The translations under genes and the position numbers were made by a program. 6,285 bases of DNA from Prevotellaceae bacterium (GTDB lineage: Bacteria > Bacteroidota > Bacteroidia > Bacteroidales > UBA932), in assembly GCA_031259935.1 (NCBI GenBank), contig JAIRKV010000030.1, forward strand, positions 1-6,285, read 5' to 3'. The notes under the pieces were generated by a model. That model ran no database searches, was not told the DNA's origin, and saw only the letters and a list, made by a program, of their open reading frames with translations. How positions within the stretch are numbered: position 1 is the stretch's first letter; the number at the start of each line of letters is the position of its first letter. Positions 1-4,011 of this stretch are shown here, piece after piece.

Positions 1-84
1 TCAGATATTGGTAAAAAAGTAGCAGAATATGTAGAACAAAATCTTGGAGCAACTGAAAAAATATTAAAATCAATTGGTTATTAA
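1..84 (+). CDS. 3' end of an unidentified gene (27 codons plus stop)
   Basis: The frame is open from the first base of the window and closes at a TAA at 82-84, giving a C-terminal tail of 27 residues. The tail has the heptad-like, charged look of a terminal helix (KKVAEYVEQNL, then ATEKILKSIGY). Base use is like that of the neighbouring genes and the codons make good sense. It is too short for me to assign a family. The C-termini of several cytosolic enzymes look like this, and I will not choose between them. No other reading frame in this stretch is as plausible. An AT-rich hairpin about 55 bases downstream may end its transcript. Confidence 0.6.
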   Translation, partial: SDIGKKVAEYVEQNLGATEKILKSIGY

Positions 85-139
85 TAACAAAACGGTATCA
101 AAACAACCTGAAATATAAAGGTATTTTACTCATAATCAA

Positions 140-189
140 TTTATACAAATTACATTTTGATAGTAATTTGGTATAAACAGCACTTTTTT
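140..189 (+). terminator. AT-rich hairpin, possible terminator of the upstream gene
   Basis: Bases 140-153 pair with 163-177 in a 14-bp stem interrupted by one bulged G at 170, around a 9-nt loop. Almost all pairs are A-T. A run of six T follows at 184-189, but it starts 6 nt after the stem rather than directly on it. This is weaker than the terminators at 502 and 1182. It could end transcription of the gene stopping at 84, or be only an AT-rich inverted repeat. Confidence 0.4.
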
Positions 190-228
190 GTTGTTTATTG
201 TTTGTAAATCGAACGGAGTTTGACATTC

Positions 229-380
229 TGTCCCGTCAGGGATAGAATATCGGTAAAAACCACGTCCCTTTATGCATCACGTGCGGGTTACCGCAGATGA
301 GTTGAAAAATCGTCATTGCTTCTCACGTAGCCTTTGGTTGCGATGAAATTTCTACCAATATTTTGTCTCTGACGGGACAT
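229..380 (+). repeat. Palindromic dispersed repeat element, copy A, with about 29-bp inverted ends
   Basis: The outer ends, 229-257 and 352-380, are imperfect inverted repeats with about 24 of 29 positions matching. Three of the differences would be G-U pairs in RNA. Each end also contains its own small hairpin: TGTCCC, loop GTCA, then GGGATA at 229-244, and the mirrored version at 364-379. Inside lies a perfect 5-bp stem, TGCGG/CCGCA, with a GTTA loop (282-295). The segment 317-356 recurs in inverted orientation at 6246-6285 with 3 differences in 40 bases, which shows that this is a dispersed element rather than unique DNA. There is no transposase, no protein-coding frame and no clear target-site duplication at the edges, so it is a non-autonomous palindromic element or a structured RNA element. 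Confidence 0.75.
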
Positions 381-415
381 TTTTTTGTTTTTTTATTCAT
401 TTATTTTTCTTGTTT

Positions 416-468
416 GGTTGGCTACGCCGAACCCTTTGGGTTTCGTCGCTGTGCTCCTCTCAATGACG
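416..468 (-). repeat. Fragment of a second dispersed hairpin repeat (CGTCATTG-type)
   Basis: Read on the minus strand, the segment begins CGTCATTGAGAGGAGC, resembling the CGTCATTGCGAA start of the repeat at 6030-6062. On the + strand it forms two small hairpins: GGTTGGC with GCCGAACC around TAC (416-433, one bulge), and AACCC/GGGTT around TTT (430-442). Its GC content is well above the surrounding T-rich DNA. On the reverse strand it reads as SLRGAQRRNPKGSA. From memory, peptides of this kind recur in spurious short proteins annotated in Bacteroidota genomes, which fits a repeat rather than a gene. Confidence 0.5.
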
Positions 469-501
469 TGTTGCTTGCTTTTATGCCAAAACAAAACGGA
501 T

Positions 502-533
502 AGCAATAATGTCGTATTATTGCTGCTTTTTTT
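502..533 (+). terminator. Strong intrinsic terminator without an adjacent gene
   Basis: AGCAATAAT (502-510) pairs perfectly with ATTATTGCT (516-524) around a 5-nt loop. A GC and then seven T (527-533) follow. The shape is that of a classical rho-independent terminator on the + strand. The nearest upstream gene end is at 84, more than 400 bases away, so this either ends read-through from that gene or belongs to an untranslated transcript lying between about 380 and 530. Confidence 0.7.
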
Positions 534-554
534 ATTTGTAAGGAGCGACTAAAT

Positions 555-680
555 ATGTTTTCGATGATTATTTTTAATGAAATACAATGGAAAATCCATG
601 AAAAACCGATAAAAAAAATGATTGAAAAAGTTAAAAATACCATTTTTATAAATCTTTTTCGCAAAATAAATAAAAATTAG
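555..680 (+). CDS. Doubtful small ORF, 41 codons, basic peptide
   Basis: The frame runs from ATG 555 to TAG 680 and encodes a lysine- and isoleucine-rich peptide of 41 residues with a basic C-terminal half (KKMIEKVKNTIF, then LFRKINKN). AAGGAG at 540-545 lies 9 nt before the ATG, which would be an unusually good Shine-Dalgarno site for this phylum. However, that AAGGAG is part of a 14-bp motif repeated inverted at 5897-5910, so it may be repeat sequence. There is no consensus promoter after the terminator at 502-533, and I recognise no family. An open frame of this length is mildly notable in DNA this AT-rich, but this is more likely chance than a gene. Confidence 0.18.
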   Translation: MFSMIIFNEIQWKIHEKPIKKMIEKVKNTIFINLFRKINKN

Positions 681-759
681 CGAATTTATTTTCATTTTGC
701 AATATATTAATTATAAGCATATTACATCCAAGTGCATAATTTTCTTAATTCCATGACTT

Positions 760-787
760 AAAAAAAATAAAAAAAAATAAAAAAAAA
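760..787. promoter_or_regulatory. Three A-tracts in phase with the helix upstream of the HU promoter
   Basis: Runs of 8, 9 and 9 A are separated by single T at 768 and 778, so the tracts repeat every 10 bases, close to one helical turn. A-tracts in this phase are known to bend DNA. The array ends 12 bases before the -33 box of the HU promoter, roughly where an UP element or curved activating DNA would lie. HU favours distorted DNA, so autoregulation is possible, but that is inference. Confidence 0.5.
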
Positions 788-799
788 CTTTTATAAGAT

Positions 800-830
800 T
801 TTGCTAATAAGCGAATAAAAATTACTTTTG
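800..830 (+). promoter_or_regulatory. Bacteroidota-type promoter of the HU gene
   Basis: TTTG at 800-803 is followed by exactly 19 nt and then TACTTTTG at 823-830. This is a perfect match to the primary-sigma consensus described for Bacteroides and Flavobacterium (TTTG, about 19 nt, TAnnTTTG). Transcription would start near 836, giving an AT-rich leader of about 50 nt before the HU start codon at 886. Confidence 0.8.
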
Positions 831-885
831 TGGTAATTAATAAAAAGTTTTATCTTATTTATAACCTTATTAAATTTATGTTATT

Positions 886-1158
886 ATGAACAAAACAGAA
901 CTTATTGATGCTATTGCAGCAAATGCAAATTTGACGAAAGTTGATTCAAAAAAAGCTCTTGATGCTTTCATTAAAGTTGTTGCTACAACATTAAAGAAAG
1001 GAGACAAAGTTGCTTTAGTTGGATTTGGATCTTTCGCTGTAAGCAAAAAAAGTGCACGTACCGGAAGGAATCCAAGAACGGGCGCTGTAATTAAAATTGC
1101 AGCCAAAAAAGTTGTTAGATTCAAACCGGGCAGTGATCTTACAGCAAAAGTAAAATAA
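886..1158 (+). CDS. hup: HU-family DNA-binding nucleoid protein
   Basis: A 90-residue protein, the standard length for HU. HU binds and bends DNA as a dimer, compacts the nucleoid and assists replication, repair and site-specific recombination. The N-terminal helical dimerisation region spans about residues 1-43. The GFGSF turn follows at 46-50. The DNA-binding beta-arm carries R58, G60 and the RNPRTG motif (61-66), whose P63 is the residue that intercalates into the minor groove. The typical tail FKPGSDL closes the fold at 79-85. The ATG at 886 fits the family N-terminus (MNKTELIDAIA). No Shine-Dalgarno precedes it. A three-codon upstream frame (ATG 878) ends in a TGA that overlaps this ATG. 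The gene has its own consensus promoter at 800-830 and an intrinsic terminator at 1182-1209, so it is probably monocistronic. HU and IHF subunits share this fold; the sequence reads as HU. Confidence 0.95.
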   Translation: MNKTELIDAIAANANLTKVDSKKALDAFIKVVATTLKKGDKVALVGFGSFAVSKKSARTGRNPRTGAVIKIAAKKVVRFKPGSDLTAKVK

Positions 1159-1181
1159 TGATTTTACTTTATTGAGAATTG

Positions 1182-1209
1182 GGGGAACTTTCACAGTTTC
1201 CCTTTTTTT
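1182..1209 (+). terminator. Intrinsic terminator of the HU gene
   Basis: GGGGAACT (1182-1189) pairs with AGTTTCCC (1195-1202), eight pairs including one G-T, around the loop TTCAC. Seven T follow at 1203-1209. It lies 24 bases after the HU stop codon. The T-tract runs straight into the likely promoter and start codon of the next gene. Confidence 0.85.
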
Positions 1210-1219
1210 ATTTACTTTG
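1189..1219 (+). promoter_or_regulatory. Probable promoter of the trmH operon, nested in the HU terminator
   Basis: TTACTTTG at 1212-1219 matches the TAnnTTTG box at all specified positions but one. TTTC at 1189-1192, exactly 19 nt upstream, is a three-of-four match to TTTG. The start point would fall about 5-8 nt after the box, at or just beyond the ATG at 1224. The message would then be leaderless or nearly so. Without this promoter the operon would depend on read-through of the HU terminator. Confidence 0.5.
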
Positions 1220-1223
1220 CAGC

Positions 1224-1922
1224 ATGAATATTTCATTAAACAAATATTTGGAGCAATTTGCGCACGACGAACGCATTGAACTGCTACAGCAAAAATTGCT
1301 GCAACGAACCCGTTATATATGTATCTGTCTCGAAGATATTTATCAGTCGCAGAATGCAAGCGCCGTGTTGAGAACCTGTGAAGCATTCGGAATACAGGAC
1401 GTCCATATTATAGAAGACAAAAATAAATATCAAATAAATCCGATGGTTGTAAAAGGTTCCGTTAAATGGTTGAATCTGTACAAATACAATTCGCTGCAAC
1501 CAAGTTACGATGCGGTGAAATATTTGAAAAACCAAGGATACCGTATTGTTGCAACAAGCCCTTACGGTAATAATGTTGCACTCGAAGATTTTGACATAAC
1601 AAAAGGAAAAACTGCCGTGTTTTTTGGAACCGAATATTCGGGAATATCTGATACCGTAAGAAAAAATGCAGACGAATTTATAACTGTTCCAATGTTTGGA
1701 TTTGTTGAAAGTTTTAATATTTCGGTATCGGCAGCAATAATTTTGCATCATTTGATAATGCAATTGAGAAAATCCGAAATTTTGTGGCAACTGAACGAAG
1801 ATGAGCAAAACAAAGTGATGCTGCAATGGTTGCGCTCAACAATCAGAAGCGCCGATAAAATAATCGAACTGTATGAAACTTTGCATGATAACAGCGAAAA
1901 TAACGAAATAAACAATGAATGA
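1224..1922 (+). CDS. trmH: TrmH-family (SpoU) RNA 2'-O-methyltransferase, probably tRNA Gm18
   Basis: A 232-residue SPOUT-superfamily enzyme that transfers a methyl group from S-adenosylmethionine to a ribose 2'-OH, most likely of G18 in the tRNA D-loop. All three SpoU motifs are present. Motif 1 is NASAVLRTCEAFG (44-56) with the catalytic-type Arg50. Motif 2 is VFFGTEYSGI (132-141) with Glu137. Motif 3 is VPMFGFVESFNISVSAA (155-171), which forms the SAM-binding trefoil knot and carries Asn165. The protein lacks the extra N-terminal RNA-binding domain of RlmB, and the C-terminal helices follow the knot as in TrmH. An rRNA target cannot be excluded. The ATG at 1224 is preferred because upstream frame sequence (from TTG 1179) runs through the HU terminator. 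There is no Shine-Dalgarno site. The stop codon overlaps the start of the aminotransferase gene by 8 bases, which indicates co-transcription. Confidence 0.85.
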   Translation: MNISLNKYLEQFAHDERIELLQQKLLQRTRYICICLEDIYQSQNASAVLRTCEAFGIQDVHIIEDKNKYQINPMVVKGSVKWLNLYKYNSLQPSYDAVKYLKNQGYRIVATSPYGNNVALEDFDITKGKTAVFFGTEYSGISDTVRKNADEFITVPMFGFVESFNISVSAAIILHHLIMQLRKSEILWQLNEDEQNKVMLQWLRSTIRSADKIIELYETLHDNSENNEINNE

Positions 1923-3111
1923 AAATCAGTTAAACATACGAGCGCTTTTTTTGCGACATGTAGCGCAAACATCAGATTTCCCGATGTGCATCGAAGTTGA
2001 TCATGCCGAAGGAATTTATATATATTCGCCCGATGGAAAAACTTATATCGATTTGATAGCAGGCGTTTCGGTCAGTAATGCAGGACATTGTCATCCGAAA
2101 GTTATTGAAGCGGTAAATGCACAAATAAAAAAATATATGCACGTAATGGTTTACGGAGAATATATAGAATCGCCGCAAGCGCTGTATGCAAAGCGTTTGA
2201 CCGAATTATTGCCTGAAAATCTGTCATCCGTTTATTTTGTAAATTCGGGAAGCGAAGCAGTGGAAGGCGCTCTGAAACTTGCCAAACGGCACACAGGTCG
2301 TACCGAAATGATATCGTTCAGAAATGCTTATCACGGCAGTTCGCACGGAGCAATAAGCGTTATGGGAAATGAAGAATTTCGCAATTCGTTTCGTCCGCTT
2401 TTGCCCGACACACGCATAATAAATTTTAATGACGAAAACGATTTAAATCAAATAACCGAACGTACTGCATGTGTAATTGCAGAGCCTGTTCAGGGCGAGG
2501 CAGGAATTATACTTCCCGAAAATGATTTTCTGAAAAAACTCAAAATACGCTGTACCGAAAAAGGCGTTTTGCTGATTTTTGATGAAATACAAACCGGATT
2601 CGGTCGACTGGGAAAATTATTTGCATTTGAACATTACGGAGTAATTCCCGATATTTTATGCCTTGCCAAATCGATGGGAGGAGGAATGCCGCTCGGCGCT
2701 TTCATATCATCAACCGAAATTATGTCGGCGCTGAAAACAAATCCGGCGCTTGGTTATATCACTACTTTTGGCGGACATCCCGTTTCGTGTGCTGCAGCTC
2801 TTGCATCGCTGAACATAATTACGGAAGAAAAACTTTTGGAACAGGTAAACGAAAAATCAAAGCTTTTTAAACAACTTTTAAAACATAAAAAAATAAAAGA
2901 AATAAGAGGAACAGGACTGTTTCTGGCAGTTGAACTCGGATGCTCTCAAATGCGCGAACGATTTATTAACAAAGGCATCGAATACGGTTTATTATCCGAC
3001 TGGTTTTTGTTTTGCGATACTGCATTTCGTATTTCGCCGCCGCTTATAATCACTGATAAACAAATAAATGAAATTGCAAATACTATAAATTCAATACTCG
3101 ATGAAATATAA
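1915..3111 (+). CDS. Class III PLP-dependent aminotransferase
   Basis: A 398-residue fold-type I enzyme of the ornithine/acetylornithine/4-aminobutyrate aminotransferase class, which moves an amino group (often a terminal one) to 2-oxoglutarate. Visible PLP-site elements are the phosphate-binding SGSEA loop (111-115), AYHG with Y139 stacking on the ring, E190-P191, DEIQTGFGR with D223 facing the pyridine nitrogen and Q226 (223-231), the Schiff-base lysine K252 in AKSMGGG, and T284 before the GGHP segment. R371 in FRISPPL is placed like the carboxylate-binding arginine of the class. The length is normal and no key residue is missing. The N-terminus (about 1-25, FLRHVAQTSDFPM) differs from classical ArgD, and no arginine genes are nearby, so the substrate is left open. 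The start overlaps trmH by 8 bases and the end overlaps the next gene by 11, so it is probably the second gene of a three-gene operon. Confidence 0.9.
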   Translation: MNENQLNIRALFLRHVAQTSDFPMCIEVDHAEGIYIYSPDGKTYIDLIAGVSVSNAGHCHPKVIEAVNAQIKKYMHVMVYGEYIESPQALYAKRLTELLPENLSSVYFVNSGSEAVEGALKLAKRHTGRTEMISFRNAYHGSSHGAISVMGNEEFRNSFRPLLPDTRIINFNDENDLNQITERTACVIAEPVQGEAGIILPENDFLKKLKIRCTEKGVLLIFDEIQTGFGRLGKLFAFEHYGVIPDILCLAKSMGGGMPLGAFISSTEIMSALKTNPALGYITTFGGHPVSCAAALASLNIITEEKLLEQVNEKSKLFKQLLKHKKIKEIRGTGLFLAVELGCSQMRERFINKGIEYGLLSDWFLFCDTAFRISPPLIITDKQINEIANTINSILDEI

Positions 3112-3892
3112 AATTTTAACAGCGCTAACAATCTTTTTAGCATTTTTGCCATACGCCAAAATATTCGCACAAACCAACATTCAGAGCGAATTAAATAAAA
3201 TACTTGCAACCGAAAATGTTGAACAGCGAATAATTTTGGCTGATACATTCTGCGCCAAACTTGCAGATATGATAAAAAGCGGAATAAAAGCCGAAAAAAT
3301 TGATGCGCCGCAACGCGTATCGCAACTTTTTTCGCAAGATAAAAACGCAGGAATTTACACATGGAGCATACCTGCAGAACGCGGAATGTATAAATATTAC
3401 GGAATAGTAAAATCGGCAAAAGGAATATTCATTCTTCAAGACATCAATCTCAAAAATGAATATATGACTGATGAAAAATTTGCAAACGGCAAATGGTATG
3501 GCGCTGTTTACTATGATATTATTGAGACAGACCTGAATGGAAAAAAAGCATATACACTGCTCGGTAACGATTTGAAAGGAATTTTATCAAATAAAAAAAT
3601 TATTGATGTTTTGACTTTTGACAATGATGGAAAACCCGTGTTCGGAGCCGAAATTTTTGAAAAACCAAATCATTTTCGACTTGTATTCGAATATAATGCA
3701 CGTTCTGCAATGTACCTGCAATACGATACCGAAAAAAAAATGATAATTTACAGTTTTCTTGTTCCTGTAAATCCCTATTTTGAAGGAGATTACCGTTTTT
3801 ATGTTGCCGATATTTCTTATGATGGCTTAATATACAGAAATGGAAAATGGACGTTTGTTGAAAATGTAACACTCGAAAAAAAAGTAAAATGA
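3101..3892 (+). CDS. Secreted protein of unknown function, Bacteroidota type
   Basis: 263 residues with a clear Sec signal peptide: K2 and K4, a hydrophobic core at about 5-18 and likely cleavage after IFA (A23|Q24). There is no cysteine at the cleavage site, so it is probably soluble in the periplasm or exported. The mature part is rich in aromatic residues and beta-prone, with distinctive segments IYTWSIP (85-91), YKYYG (97-101), NGKWYGAVYYDII (129-141), YTLLGND (151-157), KKIIDVLTFDNDGKPVFGA (165-183), RLVFEYNARSAMYLQYD (193-209) and NGKWTFVENV (247-256). I recall uncharacterised Bacteroidota proteins with this pattern, but no function is known to me. I see no catalytic motif. The ATG at 3101 overlaps the aminotransferase end by 11 bases, which supports translation coupling. 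Runs of 9 A (3732-3740) and 8 A near the 3' end are possible slippage or sequencing-error sites, yet the frame is intact. Confidence 0.8.
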   Translation: MKYKILTALTIFLAFLPYAKIFAQTNIQSELNKILATENVEQRIILADTFCAKLADMIKSGIKAEKIDAPQRVSQLFSQDKNAGIYTWSIPAERGMYKYYGIVKSAKGIFILQDINLKNEYMTDEKFANGKWYGAVYYDIIETDLNGKKAYTLLGNDLKGILSNKKIIDVLTFDNDGKPVFGAEIFEKPNHFRLVFEYNARSAMYLQYDTEKKMIIYSFLVPVNPYFEGDYRFYVADISYDGLIYRNGKWTFVENVTLEKKVK

Positions 3893-3954
3893 CAATAAAT
3901 TTGTATGCCCGATATGGTTTTCAGCGAGTTGATACAGTGCAAATACAGTCAGAA

Positions 3955-3986
3955 TATGAAGAATAAAAAACAATTTTGTACATTTG
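3955..3986 (+). promoter_or_regulatory. Promoter of the Ig-domain lipoprotein gene
   Basis: TACATTTG at 3979-3986 is a perfect TAnnTTTG box. TATG at 3955-3958, 20 nt upstream, is a three-of-four match to TTTG. Transcription would begin around 3991-3994, leaving about 20 nt of leader before GTG 4012. This also rules out the in-frame TTG at 3976 as the start, because it lies upstream of the start point. A 7-bp direct repeat, ATACAGT, sits just upstream at 3932-3938 and 3943-3949. Confidence 0.65.
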
Positions 3987-4011
3987 CCAAATTAATGCAA
4001 TCATAAATCGA

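Larger units (their letters stand above)
85..885. other. Long intergenic region with repeats, an orphan terminator and the HU promoter
   Basis: About 800 bases without a convincing gene. In order it holds an AT-rich hairpin (140-177), a palindromic repeat element with inverted ends (229-380), T-rich DNA (380-415), a fragment of a second dispersed repeat (416-468), an intrinsic terminator (502-533), a 14-bp motif that recurs inverted at 5897-5910 (539-552), a doubtful 41-codon ORF (555-680), plain AT-rich DNA (681-758), phased A-tracts (760-787) and the HU promoter (800-830). A reverse-strand open frame spanning 422-664 runs through the repeat and the terminator and is not credible as a gene. 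Confidence 0.8.

Noticed and set aside
229..380. CRISPR array or complete insertion sequence
   Set aside because: There are no regularly spaced direct repeats and no transposase frame. The structure is a single inverted-repeat element.
422..664. Minus-strand open frame of 80 codons
   Set aside because: It reads through the repeat at 416-468 and the terminator hairpin at 502-533. Its C-terminal residues are the translation of a repeat, and no promoter or homologue is recognisable.
1179..1223. Upstream TTG start for trmH (15 extra residues)
   Set aside because: The extra codons lie in the HU terminator and trmH promoter. The conserved-looking protein begins at ATG 1224.
2658..2870. Alternative-frame 70-codon ORF inside the aminotransferase gene
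   Set aside because: It is fully contained in a gene with an intact PLP site and all class III motifs. This is a frame shadow.
3976..4011. Upstream TTG start for the lipoprotein gene (12 extra residues)
   Set aside because: TTG 3976 lies before the predicted transcription start, and the added residues would spoil the signal peptide that begins cleanly at GTG 4012.
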